From Xestospongia bergquistia (taxonomy: Eukaryota > Porifera > Demospongiae > Haplosclerida > Petrosiidae), in the NCBI GenBank assembly GCA_963965975.1, contig OZ014425.1, forward strand, positions 2,431,501 through 2,495,500: a DNA stretch of 64,000 nucleotides. The letters run 5' to 3'. A model generated the notes under the pieces. That model saw only the letters and a list, made by a program, of their open reading frames with translations, was not told where the DNA came from and searched no databases. Positions 15,672 through 29,500 of the stretch are shown in pieces; position 1 is the first letter of the stretch, and the number at the start of each line of letters is the position of its first letter. Both the position numbers and the translations under genes were made by a program.

Positions 15672-17500
15672 TAAGTCCTTTAGACTGAGCAGTTTACTTT
15701 ATAAATTTCACTCAATAGTCTAAACCTTATAAAATTTTAAAATAAAGACTTTAGAGCGTTAATGCAAACAAACTTACTAAACTGTTAATTGCAGATTATT
15801 TAGTTAGTCCCATTAAGTCCTTTGGACTGAGCAATTTACTTTATAAACTTCACTCAATAGTGTAAACATTCTAAAGCCTTTAAATTAAAGACTTTAGAGC
15901 GTTAATACAAACCAACTTACTGAACTGTTAGTAGCAGCTTGTTGAGTTAGTCCCATTAACACCATTACACCTAGCAGTATACTTTAAAAACTTCTCTCAA
16001 TAGTCTACACCTTCTAAGGTCTTTAAATTAAAGGCTTTAGAGCGTTAATGCAAACCAATTTACTAAACTGTTCATTGCAGTTTATTTATTTAGTGTCATT
16101 AAGTCCTTTAGACTGAACAGTTTACTTTATAAAATTCCCTCAATAGTATAAACCTTATAAAGTCTTTAAATTAAAGACTTTAGAGCGTTAATGCAAACCA
16201 ACTTACTAAACTGTTAGTAGCAGCTTGATGAGTTAGTCCTATTAGTCCTTTCGACGGAGCAATTTACTTCATAAAATTCACTCAATAGTCTAAACCTTCT
16301 AAAGTCTTTAAATTAAAGACTTTAGACCCTTAATGCAAGCCACCTTACTAAACTGTTAATTGCAGGTTATTTAGTTAGTTGCACTAAGTCCGTTAGACTT
16401 AGCAAATTTCTTTATAAAATTCACTCAATAGTCTAAACCTTTAAAGACATTCAATTAAAGACTTTCGACAGTTAATGCAAACCAACTTACTAAACTGTTA
16501 GTAGCAGTTTGTATAGTTAGTCCCATTAAGTCCTTTAGACTGAGCAGTTTACTTTATAAACTTCACTCAAAAGTCTAAACCTCCTAAAGTCTTTAACTTA
16601 AAGACTTTAAAGCGTTAATGCAAAAAACTTACTAAACATTTAATAGCTGTTTATTTAGTTAGTGCCATAAAGACCTTTATACTGAGCAGTTTACTTTATA
16701 AACTTCACTCAATAGTCTAAACCTTTTTAAGTCTTTCACTTAAACACTTTAGACCATTAATGCAAACAAATTTACTAAACTGTTAGTAGCAGTTTCTTTA
16801 GTTAGTCCCATTAAGTCCTTTACACTGAGCAGCTTACTTTATAAACTTCACTCAATAGTCTAAACCTTCTAAAGTCTTTAACTTAAAGACTTTAGAGTGT
16901 TAATGCAAACCAACTTACTAAAATGTTAGTAGCAGTTTATTTAGTTAGTACCATTAAGTCCTTTAGACTGAGCAGTTTTCTTTATAAACTTCACTCAATA
17001 GTCTAAACCTTCTAAAGTCTTTAACTTAAAGACTTTAGACCGTTAATGCAAACAAACTTGCTAAACATTTAATAGCTGCTTATTTAGTTAGTGCCATAAA
17101 GACCATTATACCGAGCAGTTTACTTTATAAACTTCACTCAATAGTCTAAACCTTCTAAAGTCTTTAACTTAAAGACTTTAGAGCGTTACTGCAAACCAAC
17201 TTACTAAACTGTTAATAGCTCTCTATTTAGTTAGTGCTATAAAGACCTTTATAGTGAACATTTGACTTTATAAACTTCAGTCAATAGCCAAAACCTTATA
17301 AAGTGTTTAACTTAAAGACTTTAGAGCGTTAATGCAAAAACACTTACTAAACTGTTAGTAGCAGTTTGCTTAGTTAGTCCAATTAAGTCCTTTAGACTGA
17401 GCAGTTTACTTTATAAAATTCACTTAACAGTCTAAACATTCTAAAGTCTTTAACTTAAAGACTTTATAGCGTTAATGCAAACAAACATTCTAAACTGTTA
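15672..17500 (+). repeat. Satellite array, edge-type and transitional monomers (~13 units)
   Basis: 143-bp monomers resume exactly where the pogo insertion ends. Most still carry the edge-type words (CCCATTAAG, AACCAACTTAC, CACTCAATAG, palindrome centre A). From about 16,560 core-type words (GTGCCATAAAG, AATAGCTGTTTA, centre C) begin to alternate with them. Single-base changes are more frequent here than in the core. Confidence 0.95.
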
Positions 17501-20500
17501 ATAGCAGTGTGCTTAGATAGTTTAGAGCGTTAATACAAACAAACTTACTAAACTGTTAATAGCTGTTTATTTAGATAGTGCCATAAAGTCCTGTAGAATG
17601 AGCAGTTTATTTTATAAACTTCTCTCAATATTCTAAACCTTCTAAAGTCTCTAACTTAAAGACTTTAGAGCGTTAATGCAAACTAACTTACTAAACTGTT
17701 AATAGCTGTTTATTTAGTTAGTGCCATAAAGTCCTTTAGACTGAGCAGTTTACTTTATAAACTTCTCTCAATAGTCTAAACCTTCTAAAGTCTTTAACTT
17801 AAAGACTTTAGAGCGTTAATGCAAACTAACTTACTAAACTGTTAATAGCTGTTTATTTAGTTAGTGCCATAGAGTCCTATAGACTGAGCAGTTTACTTTA
17901 TAAAATTCTCTCAATAGTCTAAACCTTCTAAAGTCTTTAACTTAAAGGCTTTAGAGCTTTAATGCAAAATAACTTACTAAACTATTAATAACTGTTTATT
18001 TAGTTAGTGCCATAAAGTCCTTTAGACTGAGCAGTTTACTTTATGAACTTATCTCAATAGTCTAAACCTTCTAAAGTCTTTAAATTAAAGACTTTAGAGC
18101 ATTAATGCAAAATAACTTACTAAACTGTTAATAGCTGTTGATTTAGTTAGTGCCATAAAGTCCTTTAGACTGAGCAGATTATTTTAAAAACTTCTCTCAA
18201 TAGTCGAAACCTTCTAAAGTCTTTAACTTGAAGACTTTAGAGCATTAATGCAAACTAACTTACTAAACTGTTAATAGCTGTTTATTTACTTAGTGCCATA
18301 AAGTCCATTAGACTGAGCAGTTTACTTTACAAAGTTCTCTCAATTGTCTAAACCTTCTAAAGTCTTTAACTTAAAGACTTTAGAGCGTTAATGCAAACTA
18401 ACTTACTAAACTGTTAATAGCTGTTTATTTAGTTAGTGCCATAAAGTCATTTAGACTGAGCAGTTTATTTTAAAAAATTCTCTCAACAGTCTAAACCTTC
18501 TAAAGTGTCTAACATAAAGACTTTAGTGCGTTAATGCAAACTAACTTACTAAACTGTTAATAGCTGTTTATTTATTAGTGCCATAAAGTCCTTTAGACTG
18601 AGCAGTTTACTTTATAAACTTCTCTCAATAGTCTAAACCTTCTAAAGTCTTTAACTTAAAGACTTTAGGGCGTTAATGCAAACTAACTTACTAAACTATT
18701 AATAGCTGTTTATTTACTTAGTGCCATAAAGTCCTATAGACTGAGCAGTTTACTTTACAAAGTTCTGTCAATAGTCTAAACCTTCTAAAGTCTTTAACTT
18801 AAAGACTTTAGAGCGTTAATGCAAACTAACTTACTAAACTGTTAATAGCTGTTTATTTACTTAGTGCCATAAAGTCCTTTAGACTGAGCAGTTTACTTTA
18901 TAAACTTCTCTCAATAGTCTAAACCCTCTAAAGTCTTTAACTTAAAGACTTTAGAGCGTTAATGCAAACTAACTTACTAAACTGTTAATAGCTGTTTATT
19001 TAGTTAGTGCCATAAAGTCCTTTAGACTGAGCAGTTTACTTTATAAAATTCTCTCAATAGTCTAAAACTTCTAAAGTCTTTAACTTAAAGATTTTAGAGC
19101 GTTAATGCAAACTAACTTACTAAACTGTTAATAGCTGTTTATTTAGTCAGTGCCATAAAGTCCTTTAGACTGAGCAGTTTACACTATAAAATTCTCTCAA
19201 TAGTCTAAACCTTCTAACGTCTTTAACTTAAAGACTTTAGAGCGTTAATGCAAACTAACTTACTAAACTGTTAATAGCTGTTTATTTAGTTAGTGCCATA
19301 AAGTCCTATAGACTGAGCAGTTTACTTTATAAAAATCTCTCAAGAGTCTAAACCTTCTAAAGTCTATAACTTAAAGACTTTAGAGTGTTAATACAAACAA
19401 ACTTACTAAACTGTTAATAGCTGTTTATTTAGTTAGTGCCATAAAGTCCTGTAGAATGAGCAGTTTATTTTATAAACTTCTCTCAATATTCTAAACCTTC
19501 TAAAGTCTCTAACTTAAAGACTTTAGAGCGTTAATGCAAAATAACTTACTAAACTGTTAATAGCTGTTTATTTAGTTAGTGCCGTAAAGTCCTATAGACT
19601 GAGCAGTTTACTTTATAAAAATCTCTCAATAGTCTAAACCTTCTAAAGTCTTTTACTTAAAGACTTTAGAGCGTTAATGCAAACTAACTTACTAAACTGT
19701 TAATAGCTCTTTATTTAGTTAGTGCCATAAAGTCCTTTAGACTGAGCAGATTATTTTATAAACTTCTCTCAATAGTCTAAACCTTCTAACGTCTTTCACT
19801 TGAAGTCTTTAGAGCGTTAATGCAAACTAACTTACTAAACTGTTAATAGCTGTTTATTTACTTATTGCCATAAAGTCCATTAGACTGAGCAGTTTACTTT
19901 ACAAAGTTCTCTCAATTGTCTAAACCTTCTAAAGTCTTTAACTTAAAGACTTTAGAGCGTTAACGCAAACTAACTTACTAAACTGTTAATAGCTGTTTAT
20001 TTAGTTAGTGCCATAAAGTCCTTTAGACTGAGGAGTTTATTTTAAAAAAATCTCTCAACAGTCTAAACCTTCTAAAGTGTGTAACATAAAGACTTTAGAG
20101 CGTTAATGCAAACTAACTTACTAAACTGTTAATAGCTGTTTATTTAGTTAGTGCCATAAAGTCCTTTAGAGTGAGCAATTTACTTTATAAACTTCTCTCA
20201 ATAGTCTAAACCTTCTAAAGTCTTTAACTTAAAGACTTTAGGGCGTTAATGCAAACTAACTTACTAAACTGTTAATAGCTGTTTATTTACTTAGTGCCAT
20301 AAAGTCCTTTAGACTGAGCAGTTTACTTTACAAAGTTCTGTCAATAGTCTAAACCTTCTAAAGTCTTTAACTTAAAGACTTTAGAGCGTTAATGCAAACT
20401 AACTTACTAAACTGTTAATAGCTGTTTATTTATTTAGTGCCATAAAGTCCTTTAGACTGAGCAGTTTACTTTATAAAATTCTCTCAATAGTCTAAACCTT

Positions 20501-23500
20501 CTAAAGTCTTTAACTTAAAGACTTTAGAGCGTTAATGCAAACTAACTTACTAAACTGTTTATAGCTGTTTATTTAGTTAGTGCCATAAAGTCCTTTAGAC
20601 TGAGCAGATTATTTTATAAACATCTCTTAATAGTCTAAACCTTCTAAAGTGTCTAACATAAAGACTTTAGAGCGTTAATGCTAACAAACTTACTAAACTG
20701 TTAGTAGCTGTTTATTTAGTTAGTGCCATAAAGACCTTTAGATTGAGCAGTTTACTTTATAAAGTTCTCTCAATAGTCTAAACCTTCTAAAGTCTTTAAC
20801 TTAAAGACTTTAGAGCGTTAATGCAAACTAACTTACTGAACTGTTAATAGCTGTTTATATAGTTAGTGCCATAAAGTCCTATAGACTGAGCAGTTTACAT
20901 TATAAACTTCTCTCAACAGTCTAAACCTTCTAAAGTCTTTAACTTAAAGTCTTTGGAGCGTTAATGCAAAATAACTTACTAAACTGTTAATAGCTTTTTA
21001 ATTAGTTAGTGACATAAAGTCCTATAGACTGAGCAGTTTACTTTATAAAATTCTCTCAATAGTCTAAACCTTCTGAAGTCTATAACTTAAAGACCTTAGA
21101 GCGTTAATACAAACAATCTTACTAAACTGTTAATAGCTGTTTATTTAGTTAGTGCCATAAAGTCATGTAGACTGAGCAGTTTATTTTATAAAATTCTCTC
21201 AATAGTCTAAACCTTCTAAAGGCTCTAACTTAAAGACTTTAGAGCGTTAATGCAAACAACTTAATAAACTGTTAATAACTGTTTATTTACTTAGTGCCAT
21301 AAAGTCCTTTAGACTGAGCAGTTTACTTTATAAACTTCTCTCAATAGTCTCAACCTTCTAAAGTCCTTAACTTAAAGACTTTAGAGCGTTAAAGCAAACT
21401 AACTTACTAAACTGTTAATAGCTGTTTATTTAGTTAGTGCCATAAAGTCCTTTAGACTGAGCAGTCTACATTATAAACTTCTCTCAATAGTCTAAACCTT
21501 CTAAAGTCTTTAACTTAAAGACTTTAGAGCGTTAATGCAAACTAACTTACTAAACTGTTAATAGCTGTTTATTTAGTTAGTGCCATAAAGTCCTATAGAC
21601 TGAGCAGTTTACTTTACAAAAATCTCTCAATAGTCTAAACCTTCTAAAGTCTATAACTTAACGACTTTAGAGAGTTAATACAAAAAAACTTACTAAACTG
21701 TTAATAGCTGTTTATTTGGTTAGTGCCATAAAGTCCTGTAGACTGAGCAGTTTCTTTTATTAACTTCTCTCAATAGTCTAAACCTTCTAAAGTCTCTAAC
21801 TTAAAGACTTTTGAGCGTTAATGCAAACTAACTTACTAAACTGTTAATAGCTGTTTATTTACTTAGTGCCATAAAGTCCTTTAGACTGAGCAGTTTACTT
21901 TATAAACTTCTCTCAATAGTCTAAACCTTCTAAAGTCTTTAACTTTTAGAGCCTTAATGCAAACTAACTTACTAAACTGTTAATAGCTGTTTATTTAGTT
22001 AGTGCCATAAAGTCCTATAGACTGACCAGTTTACTTTATAAACTTCTCTCAATAGTCTAAACCTTCTAAAGTCTTTAACTTAAAGAGTTTAGAGCGTTAA
22101 CGCAAAATAACTTACTAAACTGTTAATAGCTGTTTATTTAGTTAGTGCCATAAAGTCCTTTAGACTGAGCAGTTTACTTTATAAACTTCTCTCAATAGTC
22201 TAAACCTTCTAAAATCTTTAACTTAAAGACTTTAGAGCGTTAATGCAAACTAACTTACTAAACTGTTAATAGCTGTGTATTTAGTTAGTGCCGTAAAGTC
22301 CTATAGACTGAGCAGTTTACTTTATAAAAAACTCTCAATAGTCTAAACCTTCTAACGTCTTTAACCTGAAGTCTTTAGAGCGTTAATGCAAACTAACTTA
22401 CTAAACTGTTAATAGCTGTTTATTTACTTAGTGCCATAAAGTCCTTTAGACTGAGCAGTTTACTTTACAAAGTTCTCTCAATAGTCTAAACCTTCTAAAG
22501 TCTTTAACTTAAAGACTTTAGAGCGTTAATGCAAACTAACTTACTAAACTGTTAATAGCTGTTTATTTACTTAGTGCCATAAAGTCCTTTAGACTGAGCA
22601 GTTTACTTTACAAAGTTCTGTCAATAGTCTAAACCTTCTAAAGTCTTTAACTTAAAGACTTTAGAGCGTTAATGCAAACTAACTTACTAAACTGTTAATA
22701 GCTGTTTATTTAGTTAGTGCCTTAAAGTCCTATAGACTGAGCAGTTTACTTTATAAAAATCTCTCAATAGTCTAAACCTACTAAAGTCTATAACTTAACG
22801 ACTTTAGAGCGTTAATACAAAAAAAACTTACTAAACTGTTAATAGCTGTTTATTTGGTTAGTGCCATAAAGTCCTGTAGACTGAGCAGTTTCTTTTATTA
22901 ACTTCTCTCAATAGTCTAGACCTTCTAAAGTCTCTAACTTAAAGACTTTAGAGCGTTAATGCAAACTAACTTACTAAACTGTTAATAGCTGTTTATTTAC
23001 TTAGTGCCATAAAGTCCTTTAGACTGAGCAGTTTACTTTATAAACTTCTCTCAATAGTCTAAACCTTCTAAAGTCTTTAACTTTTAGAGCGTTAATGCAA
23101 ACTAACTTACTAAACTGTTAATAGCTGTTTATTTAGTTAGTGCCATAAAGTCCTATAGACTGACCAGTTTACTTTATAAACTTCTCTCAATAGTCTAAAC
23201 CTTCTAAAGTCTTTAACTTAAAGAGTTTAGAGCGTTAATGCAAACTAACTTACTAAACTGTTAATAGCTGTTTATTCAGTTAGTGCCGTAAAGTCCTATA
23301 GACTGAGCAGTTTACTTTATAAAAATCTCTCAATAGTCTAAACCTTCTAAAGTCTTTTACTTAAAGACTTTAGCGAGTTAATTTAAACTAACTTACTAAA
23401 CTGTTAATAGCTCTTTATTTAGTTAGTGCCATAAAGTCCTTTAGACTGAGCAGATTATTTTATAAACTTCTCTCAATAGTCTAAACCTTCTAACGTCTTT

Positions 23501-26500
23501 AACTTGAAGTCTTTAGAGCGTTAATGCAAACTAACTTACTAAACTGTTAATAGCTGTTTATTTACTTAGTGCCATAAAGTCCTTTAGACTGAGCAGTTTA
23601 CTTTACAAAGTTCTGTCAATAGTCTAAACCTTCTAAAGTTTTTAACTTAAAGACTTTAGAGCGTTAATGCAAACTAACTTACTAAACTGTTAATAGCTGT
23701 TTATTTACTTAGTGCCATAAAGTCCTTTAGACTGAGCTTTTTACTTTATAAAAATCTCTCAATAGTCTAAACCTTCTAAAGTCTTTTACTTAAAGACTTT
23801 AGAGCGTTAATGCAAACTAACTTACTAAACTGTTAATAGCTGTTTATTTAGTTAGTGCCATAAAGTCCTTTAGACTGAGCTTTTTACTTTATAAAAATCT
23901 CTCAATAGTCTAAACCTTCTAAAGTCTTTTACTTAAAGACTTTAGAGCGTTAACGCAAACTAACTTACTAAACTGTTAATAGCTGTTTATTTAGTTAGTG
24001 CCATAAAGACCTTAAGACTGAGCAGTTTACTTTATAAAGTTCTCTCAATAGTCTAAACCTTCTAAAGTCTTTAACTTAAAGACTTTAGAGCGTTAATGCA
24101 AACTAACTTACTAAACTGTTAATAGCTGTTTATTTAGTTAGTGCCATAATGACCTTTAGACTGAGCAGTTTACTTTATAAAATTCTCTCAATAGTCTAAA
24201 CCTTCTAAAGTCTTTAACTTAAAGACTTTAGAGCATTAATGCAAACTAACTCACTAAACTGTTAATAGATGTTTATTTAGTTAGTGCAATAAAGTCCTTT
24301 AGACTGAGCAGTTTATTTTATAAACTTCTCTTAATAGTCTAAACCTGTCTAACATAAAGACTTTAGAGCGTTAATGCTAACTAACTTACTAAACTGTTAA
24401 TAGCTGTTTATTTAGTTAGTGCCATAAAGACCTTTAGACTGAGCAGTTTACTTTATAAACTTCTCTCAATAGTTTAAACCTTCTAAAGTCTTTAACTTAA
24501 AGAGTTTAGAGCGTTAATGCAAACTAACTTACTAAACTGTTAATAGCTGTTTATTCAGTTAGTGCCGTAAAGTCCTATAGACTGAGCAGTTTACTTTATA
24601 AAAATCTATCAATAGTCTAAACCTTCTAAAGTCTTTTACTTAAAGACTTTAGAGCGTTAATGCAAACTAACTTACTAAACTGTTAATAGCTGTTTATTTA
24701 TTTAGTGCCATAAAGTCCTTTAGACTGAGCAGATTATTTTATAAACTTCTCTCAATAGTCTAAACCTTCTAACGTCTTTAACTTGAAGTCTTTAGAGCGT
24801 TAATGCAAACTAACTTACTAAACTGTTAATCGCTGTTTATTTACTTAGTGCCATAAAGTCCTTTAGACTGAGCAGTTTACTTTACAAAGTTCTGTCAATA
24901 GTCTAAACCTTCTAAAGTTTTTAACTTAAAGACTTTAGAGCGTTAATGCAAACTAACTTACTAAACTGTTAATAGCTGTTTATTTAGTTAGTGCCATAAA
25001 GTCCTTTAGACTGAGCTTTTTACTTTATAAAAATCTCTCAATAGTCTAAACCTTCTAAAGTCTTTTACTTAAAGACTTTAGAGCGTTAACGCAAACTAAC
25101 TTACTAAACTGTTAATAGCTGTTTATTTAGTTAGTGCCATAAAGACCTTAAGACTGAGCAGTTTACTTTATAAAGTTCTCTCAATAGTCTAAACCTTCTA
25201 AAGTCTTTAACTTAAAGACTTTAGAGCGTTAATGCAAACTAACTTACTAAACTGTTAATAGCTGTTTATTTAGTTAGTGCCATAATGACCTTTAGACTGA
25301 GCAGTTTACTTTAAAAAATTCTCTCAATAGTCTAAACCTTCTAAAGTCTTTAACTTAAAGACTTTAGAGCATTAATGCAAACTAACTTACTAAACTGTTA
25401 ATAGATGTTTACTTAGTTAGTGCAATAAAGTCCTTTAGACTGAGCAGTTTATTTTACAAACTTCTCTTAATAGTCTAAACCTGTCTAACATAAAGACTTT
25501 AGAGCGTTAATGCTAACTAACTTACTAAACGGTTAATAGCTGTTTATTTAGTTAGTGCCATAAAGACCTTTAGACTGAGCAGTTTACTTTATAAAGTTCT
25601 CTCAATAGTCTAAACCTTCTAAAGTCTTTAACTTAAAGACTTTAGAGCGTTAATGCAAACTAACTTACTAGACTGTTAATAGCTGTTTATTTAGTTAGTG
25701 CCATAAAGTCCTTTAGACTGAGCAGTTTACTTTATGAAATTCTCTCAATAGTCTAAACCTTCTAAAGTCTTTAACTTAAAGACTTTAGAGCGTTAATGCA
25801 AACTACCTTACTAAACTGTTAATAGCTGTTTATTTAGTTAGTGCCATAAAGTCCTTTAGACTGAGCAGTTTATTTTATAAACATCACTTAATAGTCTAAA
25901 CCTTCTAAAGTGTCTAACATAAAGACTTTAGAGCGTTAATGCTAACTAACTTACTAAACTGTTAATAGCTGTTTATTTAGTTAGTGCCATAAAGACCTTT
26001 AGACTGAGCAGTTTACTTTATAAACTTCTCCCAATATTCTGAACATTCTAAAGTCTTTAACTTAAAGACTTTAGAGCGTTAATGCAAACTAGCTTACTAA
26101 ACTGTTAATAGCTGTTTATTTAGTTAGTGCCATAAAGTCCTATAGACTGAGCAGTTTACTTTATAAAAATCTCTCAATAGTCTAAACCTTCTGAAGTCTA
26201 TAACTTAAAGACTTTAGAGCGTTAATACAAACAATCTTACTAAACTGTTAATAGCTGTTTATTTAGTTAGTGCCATAGTGTCCTGTAGACTGAGCAGTTT
26301 ACTTTGTAAACTTCTCTCTTATAGTCTAAACCTTCTAAAGTCTCTAACTTAAAGACTTTGGAGCGTTAATGCAAACTAACTTACTAAACTGTTAATAGCT
26401 GTTTATTTACTTAGTGCCATAAAGTCCTTTAGACTGAGCAGTTTACTTTATAAACTTCTCTCAATAGTCTAAACCTTCTAAAGTCGTTAACTTAAAGACT

Positions 26501-29500
26501 TTAGAGCGTTAATGCAAACTAACTTACTAAACTGTTAATAGCTGTTTATTTAGTTAGTGCCATAAAGTCCTTTAGAATGAGCAGTTACATTTATAAACTT
26601 CTCTCAATAGTCTAAACCTTCTAAAGTCTTTAACTTAAAGACTTTAGAGCGTTAATGCAAACTAACTTACTAAATTGTTACTAGCTGTTTATTTAGTTAG
26701 TGCCATAAAGTCCTATAGACTGAGCAGATTACTTTATAAAAATCTCTCAATAGTCTAAACCTTCTAAAGTCTTTTACTTAAAGACTTTAGAGCGTTAATG
26801 CAAACTAACTTACTAAACTGTTAATAGCTGTTTATTTAGTTAGTGCCATAAAGTCCTTTAGACTGAGCTGTTTACTTTACAAAGTTCTCTCAATAGTCTA
26901 AACCATCTAAAGTATTTAACTTAAAGACTTTAGAGCGTTAAAGCAAACTAACTTACTAAACTGTTAATAGCTGTTTATTTAGTTACTGCCATAAAGTCCT
27001 TTAGACTGAGCAGTTTACATTATAAACTTCTCTCAATAGTCTAAACCTTCTAAAGTCTTTAACTTAAAGACTTTAGAGCATTAATGCAAACTAACTTACT
27101 AAACTGTTAATAGCTGTTTATTTAGTTAGTGCCATAAAGTCCTATAGACTGAGCAGTTTACTTTATAAAAATCTCTCAATAGTCTAAACCTTCTAAAGTC
27201 TATAACTTAACGACTTTAGAGAGTTAATACAAAAAAACTTACTAAACTGTTAATAGCTGTTTATTTGGTTAGTGCCATAAAGTCCTGTAGACTGAGCAGT
27301 TTCTTTTATAAACTTCTCTCAATAGTCCAAACCTTCTAAAGTCTCTAACTTAAAGACTATAGAGCGTTAATGCAAACTAACTTACCAAACTGTTAATAGC
27401 TGTTTATTTACTTAGTGCCATGAAGTCCTTTAGACTGAGCAGTTTACTTTATAATCTTCTCTCAATAGTCTAAACCTTCTAAAGTCTTTAACTTTTAGAG
27501 CGTTAATGCAAACTAACTTACTAAACTGTTCATAGCTGTTTATTTAGTTAGTGCCATAAAGTCCTATAGACTGAGCAGTTTACTTTATAAAAATCTCTCA
27601 ATAGTCTAAACCTTCTAAAGTCTTTTACTTAAAGACTTTAGAGCGTTAATGCAAACTAACTTACTAAACTGTTAACAGCTGTTTATTTAGTTAGTGCCAT
27701 AAAGTCCTTTAGACTGAGCAGATTATTTTATAAAATTCTCTCAATAGTCTAAACCTTCTAAAGTCTTTAACTTGAAGACTTTAGAGCGTTAATGCAAACT
27801 AACTTACTAAACTGTTAATAGCTGTTTATTTACTTAGTGCCATAAAGTCCTTTAGACTGAGCAGTTTACTTTACACAAAGTTCTCTCAATAGTCTAAACC
27901 TTCTAAAGTCTTTAACTTAAAGACTTTAGAGCGTTAATGCAAACTAACTTACTAAACTGTTAATGTTTATTTAGTTAGTGCCATAAAGTCCTTTAGACTG
28001 AGCAGTTTACTTTATAAACTTCTCTCAATAGTCTAAACCTTCTGAAGTCTTTAACTTAAAGACTTTAGAGCGTTAATGCAAAATAACTTGCTAAAGTGTT
28101 AATAGCTGTTTATTTAGTTAGTGCCATAAAGTCTTTAGACTGAGCAGGTTACTTTATAAAATTCTCTCAATTGTCTAAACCTTCTAAAGTCTTTAACTTA
28201 AAAACTTTAGAGCGTTAATGCAAACTAACTTACTAAACTGTTAATAGCTGTTTATTTACTTAGTGCCATATAGTCCTTTAGACTGAGCAGTTTACTTTAC
28301 AAAGTTCTCTCAATAGTCTAAACCTTCGAAAGTCTTTAACTTAAAGACTTCAGAGCGTTAATGCAAACTAACTTACTAAACTGTTAATAGCTGTTTATTT
28401 ACTTAGTGCCATAAAGTCCTTTAGACTGAGTAGTTTACTTTATAATCTTCTCTCAATAGTCTAAACCTTCTAAAGTCTTTAACTTAAAGACTTTAGAGCG
28501 TTAATGCAAACTAACTTACTAAACTGTTAATAGCTCTTTATTTAGTTAGTGCCATAAAGTCCTTTAGACTTAGCAGTTTACTTTATAAAATTCTCCCAAT
28601 AGTCTAAACCTTCTAAAGTCTTTAACTTAAAGACTTTAGAGCGTTAATGCAAACTAACTTACTAAACTGTTAATAGCTGTTTACTTAGTTAGTGCCATGA
28701 AGTCCTTTAGACTGAGCAGTTTATTTTATAAACTTCTCTTAATAGTCTAAACCTTCTAAAGTGTCTAACATAAAGACTTTAGAGCGTTAATGCTAACTAA
28801 CTTACTAACCTGTTAATAGCTGTTTATTTAGTTAGTGCCATAAAGACCTTTAGACTGAGCAGTTTACTTTATAAAGTTCTCTCAATAGTCTAAACCTTCT
28901 AAAGTCTTTAACTTAAAGACTTTAGAGCGTTAATGCAAACTAACTTACTAAACTGTTAATAGCTGTTTATTTACTTAGTGCCATAAAGTCCTATAGACTG
29001 AGCAGTTTACATTATAAACTTCTCTCAATAGTCTAAACCTTCTAAAGTCTTTAACTTAAAGACTTTGTAGCGTTAATGCTAACTAACTTACTAAACTGTT
29101 AATAGCTGTTTGTTTAGTTAGTGCCATAAAGTCCTTTGGACTGAGCCGTTTACTTTATAAAAATCTCTCAATAGTCTTAACCTTCTGAAGTCTATAACTT
29201 AAAGACTTTAGAGCGTTAATACAAAAATCTTACTAAACAGTTAATAGCTGTTTATTTAGTTAGTGCCATAAAGTCCTGTAGACTAAGCAGTTTATTTTAT
29301 AAACTTCTCTCAATAGTCTAAACCTTCTAAGGTCTCTAACTTAAAGACTTTAGAGCGTTAATGCAAAGTAACTTACTAAACTGTTAATAGCTGTTTATTT
29401 AGTTAGTGCCATAAAGTCCTTTAGACTTAGTAGATTACTTTATAAACTTCTCTCAATAGTCTAAACCTTCTAAAGTCGTTAACTTAAAGACTTTAGAGCG

